NCBI RefSeq assembly: GCF_010731295.1
Contig: NZ_AP022579.1
Location: 3,596,001-3,660,000 of the forward strand
Source: Mycolicibacterium boenickei
GTDB lineage: Bacteria > Actinomycetota > Actinomycetes > Mycobacteriales > Mycobacteriaceae
Direction of reading: 5' to 3'
DNA length: 64,000 nt
In this document: piece after piece, positions 8,098-19,000 of the stretch
How the letters are laid out: each line of letters opens with the position of its first letter
Position numbering within the stretch: position 1 is the first letter of the stretch
Made by a program: the position numbers and the translations under genes
Notes under the pieces: generated by a model
Seen by the model: the letters and a program-made list of their open reading frames with translations, nothing else
Told to the model about the DNA's origin: nothing
Databases searched by the model: none

Positions 8098-9477
8098 TCA
8101 GGCGGCGTGGGTGCTGTCAGCCCAGGCGCCGTAGCCGCCCAGGATGTCGCTGACATCGGTGAAGCCGCGCTGGCGCAGCAGGCTGGCCGCCACAGACGAG
8201 CGGTAGCCGCCGGCGCAGTAGACCACGGTCGGGCGGGTGCGATCCAATTCGTCGGTCCGATCCGCCAGCTGCCCCACGGGGATGTTGACCGCGCCCGGGA
8301 TCATGCCCGCCTCGGTCTCGCCGGGATTGCGCACGTCGACGATCTGCAGGTCCGCGACTGCGGCCGCCCGCTCGTCGAAGGCGGTGGCGGTCAACCGTGA
8401 GGCGACCGTCACATCGTCGCGGTTCTCGAACATCGTCCGCTCCGGATTGTCGAGGTAACCCAGCACCCGGTCGAACCCGATGCGCGCCAGGCGGTTCTTG
8501 CCCTCGCGCTCCTCGCCCGGGTCGGTGACCAGCACGATGTCGGCGTCGGGTTTGACCACCGATCCGGCGAATTCGGCGTAGCGCCCGGCCAGCCCGATGT
8601 TGATCGCGTTGCGCAGGTGACCCAGTGCGAAATCCTCGGGGCTGCGGCCGTCGATCAACATGGCTCCGCCAGCGACGGCGTCGGTGGCCTGACGGTAGTC
8701 CAGCGCGTCCGGCATCGCGTCCTCGTCGAGCAGTGCGCGGTCCTTGCGGTTGAGGATCGCGTCGTAGACGAAGTAGCCCGGGGCGGGCGGTTGTCCGGCG
8801 GTGACCAGCTCGATGAAGGACTGCTTGTCCGGCGCGCGCAGCGCGTAGTTGGTCTGCTTCTGCTCGCCCAGGGTCGACGACAGCTCGGTGGACAGGTTCT
8901 TGCCACAGGCCGAACCTGCGCCGTGGGCCGGGAAGACCCGGGTGGCATCGGGCAACGGCAGCAGCTTCTCGTGCAGCGAGTGGTAGAGCTTGTCGGCCAG
9001 CTCGTCGCGGGTGAAGCCGATCGAGGCCAGCAGGTCTGGCCGGCCGACGTCGCCGATGAACAGGGTGTCACCGGTCAGGACGCCGTAGGGCACGTCGTCG
9101 TCGGCGTGCTCGTAGACCACGATGCTCATCGATTCGGGGGTGTGACCCGGGGTGTGCCGGAATTCCAGCACCACCTCGCCCAACGAAATGCGTTGGCCGT
9201 CTTCGACTCCCACGTGGTCAAACTCCGGCTGGGCGACCGACGAGTACACGATCGCGGCGCCGGTGGCCTCGGCCAGCTCGAGGTGGCCGGACAGGAAGTC
9301 TGCGTGGAAGTGAGTTTCGATCACGTGGGTGATCTGCATGCCGAGCTTCTCGGCGTCGGCGACGTACTCGGAGACGTCGCGCTGCGGGTCGACGACAACC
9401 GCGCGTCCGGACGACTCATCGCCGATCAGGTACGACGCGTGCGACAGACAGTCCAGGTAGTACTGGATGAACTTCAT
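8098..9477 (-). CDS. CstB-like persulfide dioxygenase with pseudo-rhodanese and rhodanese domains
   Basis: A 459-aa three-domain protein. Residues 1-240 are a metallo-beta-lactamase fold of the ETHE1/persulfide dioxygenase type, with THFHADFLSGH as the metal motif. A rhodanese-like domain (about 260-355) has VLVTDPGEE where the catalytic Cys loop should be, so it is inactive. The C-terminal rhodanese (about 370-455) keeps CAGGYRS. This order matches staphylococcal CstB, which converts persulfides to thiosulfate via sulfite. I chose the ATG at 9477 (MKFIQYYLDCLSHASY) because AAGGAG lies just upstream; a longer start at 9507 would overlap an operator. Confidence 0.88.
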   Translation of the reverse strand: MKFIQYYLDCLSHASYLIGDESSGRAVVVDPQRDVSEYVADAEKLGMQITHVIETHFHADFLSGHLELAEATGAAIVYSSVAQPEFDHVGVEDGQRISLGEVVLEFRHTPGHTPESMSIVVYEHADDDVPYGVLTGDTLFIGDVGRPDLLASIGFTRDELADKLYHSLHEKLLPLPDATRVFPAHGAGSACGKNLSTELSSTLGEQKQTNYALRAPDKQSFIELVTAGQPPAPGYFVYDAILNRKDRALLDEDAMPDALDYRQATDAVAGGAMLIDGRSPEDFALGHLRNAINIGLAGRYAEFAGSVVKPDADIVLVTDPGEEREGKNRLARIGFDRVLGYLDNPERTMFENRDDVTVASRLTATAFDERAAAVADLQIVDVRNPGETEAGMIPGAVNIPVGQLADRTDELDRTRPTVVYCAGGYRSSVAASLLRQRGFTDVSDILGGYGAWADSTHAA

Positions 9478-9505
9478 TGTTCGACTCCTTGACGAGTAGA
9501 TCTGC

Positions 9506-9521
9506 ATACCTAGGGGGGTAT
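9506..9521. promoter_or_regulatory. CstR-type operator 1 before the persulfide operon
   Basis: ATACCT-AGGG-GGGTAT is an imperfect 6-4-6 inverted repeat of the same type as the site before cstR. It lies 29 nt upstream of the dioxygenase start, where a bound repressor would block transcription of the detoxification operon. Confidence 0.62.
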
Positions 9522-9536
9522 ACCAATACCGTCGAA

Positions 9537-9554
9537 TATACCCCTTGGGGTATA
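9537..9554. promoter_or_regulatory. CstR-type operator 2 before the persulfide operon
   Basis: TATACCCC-TT-GGGGTATA is a perfect 8-bp inverted repeat, the strongest operator-like palindrome in the sulfur region. Its centre is about 32 bp from operator 1, roughly three helical turns, so the two repressor tetramers could bind the same DNA face. Confidence 0.68.
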
Positions 9555-9572
9555 GGAGTCAAGCTCATGAAA

Positions 9573-9599
9573 ACGCCCCCGGGCAGTACCCGGGGGCGT
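9573..9599 (-). terminator. Intrinsic terminator of the sirA-cysH-ferrochelatase operon
   Basis: ACGCCCCCGGG, a 5-nt loop and CCCGGGGGCGT form an 11-bp perfect GC-rich stem. Read on the minus strand it is followed by TTTTC, a classical U-tract. It lies 23 nt after the ferrochelatase stop and just before the operators of the next minus-strand operon, so it insulates sulfide production genes from the sulfide detoxification genes. Confidence 0.78.
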
Positions 9600-9622
9600 G
9601 ATTGCTCGGCGTGTGGCTGCGG

Positions 9623-10336
9623 TCAGGCGGCGAAGCCGGCGCTGCGTGCGGTGAGCGCCTCTTCGTAGCGATCGAGCACCGTGGCCGCCACCAGGCGGTG
9701 CGCGCCAAGCGGTTCGGCCATGGGAATGCCTGCGGTGCAGGCAAATTCGGCAACCCGGTCGGTGATCCGGCCGTGCGCCAGGAACCAGGGAGCGATCGCC
9801 AGGCGGCGCGCGCCGCGTTGCCGCAAACGGTCGACGGCCTCGGGCAGGGACGGGGTCTGCCCTGTGGCGAACGCCACGTGGGTACCGACCCAGCGGGTGC
9901 CCTCGGCCAACGCTGCCGTCAGTGCGGCGGTGCGCGCATTGGCGGCCGGATGTGACGAGCCGACTCCGACGAGGATCACGCCGAGGTCCGCATCGAACCG
10001 GGACACTCCCACCGCGGTCAGTCGCTCCCGCACCACCTGCAGCAGGCGCGGATCGTCGCCGAGCACGTCGGCCTGGGTCACCTCGGCACCCGAGCCGGCG
10101 ATCAGCCCGGGAATGTCGATCCGGGCGTGATAGGCGCTGCCCAGCAGCAACGGCACCACCACTGCGCCGGGCTCCACGTCGGGCAGCACCTCGGTGAGGT
10201 TGGGTGCGTTCTGTTCGCAGAACGCGACCCGTACCTCGGTGTCGGGCAACAGCCGGCGCAGATGCCCGCCGATGGCATGCGCATTGGCCGACGAACGCGG
10301 GTCCGCGCTGCCGTGTGCCGTGAGAACGAGCGTCAC
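9623..10336 (-). CDS. Sirohydrochlorin ferrochelatase (CbiX/SirB family)
   Basis: A 237-aa protein beginning MTLVLTAHGSADPRSSANAH, the conserved chelatase start with the metal-binding His at residue 8. The second half has another chelatase-like repeat (VILVGVGSSHPAANARTAAL and WFLAHGRITDRV), as expected for a long CbiX. It inserts Fe2+ (or Co2+) into sirohydrochlorin. It follows cysH by 7 nt, and its likely job is supplying siroheme to the SirA sulfite reductase in the same operon (Rv2393 in M. tuberculosis). Confidence 0.86.
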   Translation of the reverse strand: MTLVLTAHGSADPRSSANAHAIGGHLRRLLPDTEVRVAFCEQNAPNLTEVLPDVEPGAVVVPLLLGSAYHARIDIPGLIAGSGAEVTQADVLGDDPRLLQVVRERLTAVGVSRFDADLGVILVGVGSSHPAANARTAALTAALAEGTRWVGTHVAFATGQTPSLPEAVDRLRQRGARRLAIAPWFLAHGRITDRVAEFACTAGIPMAEPLGAHRLVAATVLDRYEEALTARSAGFAA

Positions 10337-10343
10337 AGAGACC

Positions 10344-11069
10344 TCACGAGGCGTGCAGCCCGCACTCCGTCTTGGCCTGGCCGGCCCACCGGCCGCTGCG
10401 CGGATCGGCGCCTTCGGCCGGCTTGGTCGTGCACGGGGCGCACCCGATGGACGGATAGCCGTCGTAGACCAGGGGATTGACCAGGATGTCGTTGGCCTCG
10501 ATGTAGGCCTGCATCTCGTCGTCGGACCAGGCCGCGATCGGGTTGATCTTCACCAGGCCGAAGGCGGCATCCCAGCTGATCAGCGGGGCGTTGGCGCGTG
10601 TCGGCGCCTCCACCCGGCGGATGCCGGTGACCCACGCGCTGTAGCCCGCCAGGGCCTTGCTCAGCGGTTCGACCTTGCGCATCCGGCAGCAGGCTGCGGC
10701 ATCGCGGGCGAACAGGTCCTTGCCGTGCAGCGCATCCTGCTGGGCGACGGTGTTCTCGGGATGGACGTTCACCACGTTCACGCCGTACACCTGCTCAACG
10801 GCGTCGCGGGTGCCGATGGTCTCGGCGAAGTGGTAGCCGGTGTCGAGGAACAGCACGTCCACACCCGGGCGCACCTTGGCCGCCATCTCGACGAGCACGG
10901 CGTCCTGCATGTTCGAGGCGACGACGTAACCGGATCTATTGGCCGGCCCGCCGGCGTCGCCGAAGTGCTTGTCGGTCCAGCGCAGGAGTTCCTCGGCTCC
11001 GGCGTCGGCCAGCTCGGCCGCACCCCGCTCGGCCAGCTCGATCAGTTCCGCTTCAGTCAATGCGCTCAT
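10344..11069 (-). CDS. cysH: Assimilatory adenylylsulfate (APS) reductase, 4Fe-4S type
   Basis: A 241-aa PAPS/APS reductase family protein. The Cys pairs ACCRMRKVEPL (centre) and IGCAPCT (near the C-terminus) are the four ligands that mark a 4Fe-4S APS reductase rather than a PAPS enzyme; the catalytic tail Cys is in ECGLHAS. The substrate loop SNMQDAVLVEMA is present. The ATG at 11069 is 8 nt after the sirA stop; an earlier start is possible but lies inside sirA. It reduces APS to sulfite for SirA. Confidence 0.92.
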   Translation of the reverse strand: MSALTEAELIELAERGAAELADAGAEELLRWTDKHFGDAGGPANRSGYVVASNMQDAVLVEMAAKVRPGVDVLFLDTGYHFAETIGTRDAVEQVYGVNVVNVHPENTVAQQDALHGKDLFARDAAACCRMRKVEPLSKALAGYSAWVTGIRRVEAPTRANAPLISWDAAFGLVKINPIAAWSDDEMQAYIEANDILVNPLVYDGYPSIGCAPCTTKPAEGADPRSGRWAGQAKTECGLHAS

Positions 11070-11077
11070 CTCGCGAT

Positions 11078-12754
11078 CTACCTCAAGTCCGCCTCGTCGG
11101 CCCGGATGGCCCACTGAGCGAAACGCTCGCCGTCTTCGCGTTGTTTCACGAAGTTTCGGACAACCCGCTCGACGTAGTCACCGAGCTCGGTGGACAACAC
11201 CTTGTGCTGGCGCAGCTTGCGGCCGAATCCGCTGTCCAGGCCGAGGCTGCCGCCCAGGTGCACCTGGAAGCCCTCCTCGGGACCGTTGCCGTCGTCGATC
11301 ATCTGGCCCTTGAAACCGATGTCGGCGATCTGGATGCGGGCGCAGGAGTTCGGGCAGCCGTTGAGGTTGACGGTCACCGGCACGTCCAGCGTCGCGTTCA
11401 GGTCGGCGAGGCGCTGTTCCAGGTCGGGCACCAGGCTCTGCGCCCGGACCCGGGTCTCGGCGAAGGACAGCTTGCAGTACTCGATACCCGTGCAGGCCAT
11501 CACGTTCTGGCGCCAGCGCGACGGGGTCGAGGACAGTCCCAGTGCATCAAGGCCCGCACGCAGTTCGGCCAGCTTGTCGTCGGGCACGTCGAGCACGATC
11601 AGCTTCTGGTAGGGCGTCAACCGGACCCGATCGGAGCCGGCGGCCTCGGCCAGATCGGCGACCTTGGTCAGGATGGTGCCGGAGACCCGGCCGGCGATCG
11701 GTGCGACACCGACGGCGTTGAGGCCGTTCTTGAGCTTCTGTACGCCGACATGGTCGATATTGTGGGGCACCTGCTCGGGCGCAGGCCCGTCGATCAGCTT
11801 GCGCTTGAGGTACTCGGTCTCCAGCACCTCGCGGAACTTCTGCGGGCCCCAGTCCTTGACCAGGAACTTCAGCCGGGCCTTGTTGCGCAGCCTGCGGTAG
11901 CCGTAGTCACGGAAGATCGAGGTGACGCCTTCCCAGACGTCGGGCACCTCGTCCAGCGGCACCCACACGCCGAGTCGCTGGGCCAGCATCGGGTTGGTGG
12001 ACAGCCCACCGCCGACCCACAGGTCAAGACCGGGGCCGTGCTCGGGGTGGTTGACCCCGATGAAGGCCACGTCGTTGATCTCGTGGGCGACGTCCTGCAG
12101 GCCCGAGATCGCGGTCTTGAACTTGCGTGGGAGGTTGGACAGCAGCGGGTTGCCGATGTAGCGGCGGACGATCTCTTCCAGCGCGGGCGTCGGATCGAGC
12201 ACCTCGTCGAGGGATTCACCCGCGAGCGGCGAACCGAGGACGACGCGGGGGCAGTCGCCGCAGGCCTCGGTGGTCTGCAGCCCGACCTCTTCGAGCCGGC
12301 GCCAGATCTCGGGGACATCCTCGATACGGATCCAGTGGTACTGAATGTTCTCCCGGTCGGTGATGTCGGCGGTGTCGCGGGCGAACTCGATCGAGATCTG
12401 GCCCAGGGTGCGCAGTGACTTCGCGGTCAGCGCGCCGCCGTCGGAGCGCACCCGCATCATGAAGTACGGGGCCTCCAACAGTTCGGCGTTGTCGTCACCG
12501 GTGAAGGTGCCGTCATAGCCCTGCTCACGCTGCGTGTAGAGGCCCATCCAGCGCATCCGGCCGCGCAGGTCGGTCTTGTCGATGCTGTCGAAGCCCTGCT
12601 TGGAGTAGACGTCGAGGATGCGGGCCCGAACGTTGAGAGCGTCATCCTCCTGTTTGAACACCTCGTTGGGGTTCAGGGGATCGCGGCTACCCAGCGCCCA
12701 CTGACCCTCATCGCGAGTCTTCGCGGGTCGCGGCTGGGCTTGAACCTCGGTCAT
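11078..12754 (-). CDS. sirA: Ferredoxin-type sulfite reductase (siroheme, 4Fe-4S)
   Basis: A 558-aa protein with two nitrite/sulfite reductase ferredoxin-like half repeats. The siroheme-Fe4S4 ligands are the C-x5-C and C-x3-C sets in ACTGIEYCKLSFAE and LNGCPNSCARI near residues 420-470. It reduces sulfite to sulfide, the precursor of cysteine. I chose the ATG at 12754 because GAGGAG ends 7 nt before it; the alternative ATG at 12769 overlaps that ribosome binding site. It is the first gene of the sirA-cysH-ferrochelatase operon and follows a polycysteine uORF on the same strand. Confidence 0.94.
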   Translation of the reverse strand: MTEVQAQPRPAKTRDEGQWALGSRDPLNPNEVFKQEDDALNVRARILDVYSKQGFDSIDKTDLRGRMRWMGLYTQREQGYDGTFTGDDNAELLEAPYFMMRVRSDGGALTAKSLRTLGQISIEFARDTADITDRENIQYHWIRIEDVPEIWRRLEEVGLQTTEACGDCPRVVLGSPLAGESLDEVLDPTPALEEIVRRYIGNPLLSNLPRKFKTAISGLQDVAHEINDVAFIGVNHPEHGPGLDLWVGGGLSTNPMLAQRLGVWVPLDEVPDVWEGVTSIFRDYGYRRLRNKARLKFLVKDWGPQKFREVLETEYLKRKLIDGPAPEQVPHNIDHVGVQKLKNGLNAVGVAPIAGRVSGTILTKVADLAEAAGSDRVRLTPYQKLIVLDVPDDKLAELRAGLDALGLSSTPSRWRQNVMACTGIEYCKLSFAETRVRAQSLVPDLEQRLADLNATLDVPVTVNLNGCPNSCARIQIADIGFKGQMIDDGNGPEEGFQVHLGGSLGLDSGFGRKLRQHKVLSTELGDYVERVVRNFVKQREDGERFAQWAIRADEADLR

Positions 12755-12771
12755 GGCTTGGCTCCTCATAT

Positions 12772-12840
12772 GGAACCGGCCGCTGGAATGCGCTTATCGC
12801 CGGTGGGGCTGTCCGGCGGCGCAGATCCGGCGGCCAGCTG
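12772..12840 (-). promoter_or_regulatory. Structured leader between the polycysteine uORF and sirA
   Basis: Read on the minus strand, TGGCCGC (close to the uORF) can pair with GCGGCCG placed just upstream of the GAGGAG ribosome binding site of sirA. Such a stem beside the ribosome binding site is what a stalled uORF ribosome could influence. Pairing was judged by eye only; no folding energy was computed. Confidence 0.35.
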
Positions 12841-12878
12841 AATGTATTGGGCGGGCGGGTTCCGAAATCAACGCATGG

Positions 12879-12983
12879 TCAAGGCAGACAGCAACAGCTA
12901 CATACGCGCTTGAAATCGACGTGCCGACGAGCCACCAGCGCAATGCGGGTGGTGCTGTTGTGGGCGGCAGTCACGCCCGACAT
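12879..12983 (-). CDS. Leaderless polycysteine uORF (cysteine attenuator) of sirA, 34 aa
   Basis: A 34-codon ORF on the minus strand that ends KRVCSCCCLP then stop: four Cys within five residues at the very end. The hexamer AATCGT stands 6 nt before its ATG, so a leaderless transcript is plausible. This is the hallmark arrangement of mycobacterial polycysteine uORFs that act as cysteine-responsive attenuators upstream of sulfur operons, and the M. smegmatis sirA operon is one of the described cases as I recall. Its stop is 124 nt before the sirA start. The sequence before the Cys run is probably unimportant. Confidence 0.85.
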   Translation of the reverse strand: MSGVTAAHNSTTRIALVARRHVDFKRVCSCCCLP

Positions 12984-13076
12984 TCTGCCACGATTGTCGT
13001 CACCTGCCCTAACCGGGCCATATTTGCGCTCACGGTGAGCAAAAGTCGTCGCTGGACAGTCTGGGAAAATCAAACC

Positions 13077-14249
13077 ATGACCACGCGCACCGAGCTCGCC
13101 GGCCAACCCGAGTTGGCCCCCGTGCCGGGTCGCGCGTTCGGCATCTACATCCACGTTCCGTTCTGCGCGACGCGGTGCGGGTACTGCGACTTCAACACCT
13201 ACACGCCTGCCGAATTGGGGGGTGCCAATCCCGACGGCTGGCTGGCTGCCCTGCGCGTCGAACTGCGGCTGGCGGCCGAGAAGGTCGGTTCGGTGCCGGT
13301 GCAGACGGTGTTCGTGGGCGGTGGGACGCCGTCGTTGCTGGGAGGGGCCGGCCTGGCCGCGGTGCTTGGCGCGGTTCGCGACAATTTCGAGCTCGCGGTC
13401 GGTGCCGAGGTCACCACCGAGGCGAATCCGGAATCGACCTCCCCTGCGATGTTCACGACGTTGCTCGAGGCCGGCTATACGCGGGTATCCCTGGGCATGC
13501 AGTCGGCGGCTCCGCAGGTGCTGGCGGTGCTGGATCGCACGCACTCGCCGGGGCGTGCGCCCGCGGCGGCCCTGGAGGCCCGTGCGGCCGGGTTCGAACA
13601 CGTCAACATCGACCTGATCTACGGCACGCCGGGGGAGACCGACGACGACCTGCGGCGCTCGATCGACGTTGCGGTGGGGGCAGGCGTCGACCATGTGTCG
13701 GCGTACTCGCTGATCGTCGAGGACGGCACCGCGCTGGCCCGCCGCGTGCGGCGCGGCGAGATCGCCCGACCCGACGACGACGTGCTCGCGCAGCGCTACG
13801 AACTGCTCGACAGCCGGCTGTCGGCCGCGGGCATGCACTGGTACGAAGTGTCGAACTGGAGCCGTGCGGGCGGGGAATGCCGGCACAACCTCGGTTACTG
13901 GGAGGGCGGCGAGTGGTGGGGTGCGGGCCCGGGAGCGCACGGCTTTCTGGGTGACACCCGATGGTGGAACGTCAAGCACCCCAACGCCTATGCACAGGCG
14001 TTGACCGAAAATCGGCTGCCTATCGCCGATTTCGAGGAGCTCGATGCGCGCGACCGGCATGTCGAGGAAGTGATGCTGCGAGTTCGGGTCCGGGACGGGC
14101 TCCCGGTGGCGCTGCTCGCTGCCGAGGAACGGGCGCGGGCTGAAAAGCTTTGTGCTGAAGGGCTCCTCCTGCTGCAACGGGAAGCCTTGGTGCTGACCGA
14201 TCGGGGTCGTCTGCTTGCCGACGCGGTGGTCAGGGACCTACTCGGATAG
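13077..14249 (+). CDS. hemW: Radical SAM heme chaperone HemW (annotated hemN in mycobacteria)
   Basis: A 390-aa protein with YIHVPFCATRCGYCDFNTY; the C-x3-C-x2-C set binds the radical-SAM cluster, and FVGGGTPSLL is the SAM motif. The Cys pattern (CATRCGYC with the final Cys followed by DF) is of the HemW rather than the true HemN type, which has an additional Cys. HemW is thought to deliver heme to respiratory enzymes. ATG 13077 follows GAAAAT by 6 nt, suggesting a leaderless mRNA. It is divergent from the sirA uORF over a 93-nt shared promoter region. Confidence 0.9.
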   Translation: MTTRTELAGQPELAPVPGRAFGIYIHVPFCATRCGYCDFNTYTPAELGGANPDGWLAALRVELRLAAEKVGSVPVQTVFVGGGTPSLLGGAGLAAVLGAVRDNFELAVGAEVTTEANPESTSPAMFTTLLEAGYTRVSLGMQSAAPQVLAVLDRTHSPGRAPAAALEARAAGFEHVNIDLIYGTPGETDDDLRRSIDVAVGAGVDHVSAYSLIVEDGTALARRVRRGEIARPDDDVLAQRYELLDSRLSAAGMHWYEVSNWSRAGGECRHNLGYWEGGEWWGAGPGAHGFLGDTRWWNVKHPNAYAQALTENRLPIADFEELDARDRHVEEVMLRVRVRDGLPVALLAAEERARAEKLCAEGLLLLQREALVLTDRGRLLADAVVRDLLG

Positions 14250-14331
14250 CCGGCGAACACCGCCGAGTTTCTGTGGAGTGTCTGTGAGCCGGCTGTGTCG
14301 GTATGTGTGTCGCCTATGCGGAAGATGTTGA

Positions 14332-15780
<1,449 letters not shown>

Positions 15781-15963
15781 GCTAACACGCCGCCTGCGGC
15801 CGCGCGCGATGGCTCACGGGTAGCCAAAAGGGCCGCGTCGTAGGGGAAACCCGCACGTCAACGCCACCCTGGGGGCCATTCAGGGGATTCACAGCCGGTT
15901 CTGAGGTAGAACTCCTGCTCTCTCGGATCGTGTGCCACTATGGTCCGCATGTCGGCAGCGTAT

Positions 15964-15982
15964 TTAGGCAAGCCTATCCAGA
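15964..15982. promoter_or_regulatory. IdeR-type iron box upstream of the polyketide synthase
   Basis: TTAGGCAAGCCTATCCAGA matches the IdeR consensus TTAGGTTAGGCTAACCTAA at 13 of 19 positions, including the complete first TTAGG. It ends 27 nt before the ATG of the polyketide synthase and about 20 nt after a possible -10 (TATGGT, 15940-15945). This predicts iron repression of the PKS together with the mbt genes. Confidence 0.65.
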
Positions 15983-16009
15983 CTTTCCTTCGGTCGAGGT
16001 CCTGCTGAC

Positions 16010-19000
16010 ATGGCATCCGAGACTTCGACCCCGGAGCCCATCGCCGTCATCGGACTGGGTTGCCGGGTGGCCGGCAACGTCGCCACGCCTGCGGACTTCT
16101 GGAATTTCCTGGTGGAGGGCCGCAGCCACGTCACCGAGGTGCCCGAGGAACGCTGGGAGCCCTACCTGCGGCGCGATCCGCGCAATGCCGCGGTGCTGCG
16201 TGAGGTCACCAGACTGGGTACCTTCCTCGATGACCTGGCCGGTTTCGACGCCGAGTTCTTCGGCGTGTCACCTCGCGAGGCCGAGGTGATGGACCCCCAG
16301 CAGCGCCTGGCGCTCGAGGTCAGCTGGGAGGCGCTCGAACACGCCGGAGTCTCTCCGAAGGCGCTGGCCGGCAGCGACACCGCCGTGCTGATGGGCGTCA
16401 ACTCCGACGATTACGGCAAATTGATCATGGAGGACCTGCCCGGCATCGACGCGTGGACCGGCATCGGTACCTCGCTGTGTGGCATCGCCAACCGGGTCTC
16501 GCATTTGCTGGACCTCCGGGGTCCGAGTGTGGCGCTGGATGCCGCGTGTGCGGCCTCGCTCGTCGCGGTACACCAGGCGTGCCAGATGCTACGGGCCGGC
16601 GAGACGTCGCTGGCGCTGGCCGGTGGCGTCAGCGCGCTGATCGGCCCCGGGCTGACCCGGGTGCTCGACGAGGCCGGGGCGACCGCTCCCGACGGCCGCT
16701 GCAAGACCTTTGACGCCGCCGCGGACGGCTACGGGCGCGGCGAAGGCGCCGGCGTCGTGGTGCTCAAGCGACTCGCGGACGCTGAACGGGACGGTGACCG
16801 CATCCTGGCCGTGGTGCGCGGTGGTGCCACCGCCCAGGACGGGCGCACCGTCGGCATCATGTCGCCGAACGGCGCCGCCCAGGGGGACATGTTCCGGCTC
16901 GCGTGCCGGATGTCGGGTGTCGACCCGGCCGGAGTCGGCTATGTCGAGGCACACGGAACCGGCACTCCCACAGGTGATCCCACCGAGGTCGGGGCGCTGG
17001 CCGAGGTGTACGGCGCCGGACGGGCCGACGGGAACCGTTGCCGCATCGGCTCGGTCAAGCCCAACATCGGCCACCTGGAGGGTGGCGCCGGGGTGATGGG
17101 CCTGATCAAGACGGTCCTGGCCCTGCACCATGAGGCGATCCCGCCCACCGCCGGACTGCGGGAACTCACCGGTGCGGTGGACTGGGCCAACAGCGGACTC
17201 CGGGTGCCCACCGAGGTGGAACCGTGGGCCCGCGCCGATACCCCCCGTCAGGCCGCGGTGTGCAGCTACGGCTACGGCGGCACGATCGCGCACATCCTTC
17301 TCGAAGAGGCTCCGGTACAACAGGATACGACGGTTCAGCAGTCTGGTCCGCTGGTCGTTCCGCTGTCCGCACGGTCGGGACCGCGTCTGGCCCGCCAGGC
17401 CGAAGCGCTCGGCGATCACCTGCGGGCGGGCCATCGGGACGTGGCACCGGTGGCGGCCACGCTGTGGGCCCGGCGGACCCACGAGCCGGTTCGGGCCGCG
17501 GTCGTCGCCGAGCACCGACATGAACTGATCGCCGGCCTCGACGCACTCGCGCGGGGAGAATCCGGCGCCGGGCTGGTCACCGGGGAGGTTCCGGGCGGCC
17601 AGGCCAGGGACGCGGTGTGGGTGTTCTCCGGACACGGGTCGCACTGGGCCGGTATGGGACGCGAACTGCTCACGGCGGAACCGGCTTTCGCTTGCGTCAT
17701 CGACGAGGTCGACGAGGTCTTCGGGCGCGAGCTCGGGTTCTCCGCCCGCGAGGCGCTGAGCACCGGCGAACTCGGCGGCACCGACCGCATCCAGGCGCTG
17801 ACCTTCGCGATGCAGGTCGGACTGGCCGCAGTCCTGCGCGAGCGGGGAGTGCGGCCCGCCGCGGTGATCGGGCACTCGGTGGGTGAGGTCGCGGCGTGCG
17901 TGGTTTCCGGTGTGTTCGAGTTGCGCCAGGGCGCGGCCGTGGCGTGCTACCGGGCCCGTGGGTTCCGCTCCGTGATGGGTTGCGGTGCCATGGCTTTGGC
18001 GCGACTGCCGTTCGCCGAGGCCGCGCAGCGATTGGCCGGCCGCACCGACGTGGTGGCGGCGATCAGCGCGTCGGCGGAATCCTGTGTCATCTCTGGTCTC
18101 GCCGCGGCGGTCGAGGAGGTCTGCCGATCCTGGGGCGAGCAGGGGATCGTGGTGCGCCGGGTCAACACCGACGTGGCATTCCACAGCCCCGCGATGGACG
18201 ACCTCACCGGTGCTCTCGCCGAGAACGTCGCCGGGCTGGACCCGGCTGGGGACGCGGTGATCCCGCTCTACACCACAGCTTTGCTCGATCCCCGCTCCAC
18301 GGCGTCGCGGGACGCCGACTACTGGGTGCACAACCTGCGCGGTCAGGTCCGGTTCGCCGAGGCCGTCACGGCCGCCGCCGAGGACGGGCACCGGCTGTTC
18401 CTGGAGGTGTCCGCGCATCCGGTGGTGTCGCACTCGATCGTCGAGACCCTGCTGCACCTGGGTATCGACGACCACGCCGTCGTCCCGCTGCTGCGTCGCG
18501 ATACGCCTGAGTCGCCGGCCGTCATGACTGCGATCGCCGCGCTGTACTGCCATGGCGCCGACATCGAACACGGTGTCGCCGAGACAGATCCGTGGGCCGC
18601 TGACCTCCCGGTCACCCAATGGCAGCACCGGCACTTCTGGCGGGTGCCCGCTGCCGCGCCCGGCGGGCGCGCGGTACACGACACCGGGAGCCATACCCTG
18701 CTGGGTGGACGCACCGAGGTGGCAGGGACCGTCGCCACCCGGATGTGGCAGACGCGACTGGATTTCGACACCCGGCCGTATCCCGGCGACCATCCGGTCC
18801 AGGGCACCGAGATCGTGCCCGCCGCAGTGCTGTTGAACACGTTCCTGACGGCGGCCGGAAGCGGCGCCGGGCTCACCGACATCAGGTTGCGCACGCCCGT
18901 GGCCCCCGCGCGCGCCCGGGATCTTCAGGTGGTGCTGGCCGACCGCGAACTGACGCTGGCCTCACGGCTGGCCGACGCCGAGGACCAGGACGGCGGATGG

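Noticed and set aside
12755..12769. Upstream ATG at 12769 as the sirA start
   Set aside because: The GAGGAG ribosome binding site that serves the ATG at 12754 lies inside those codons.
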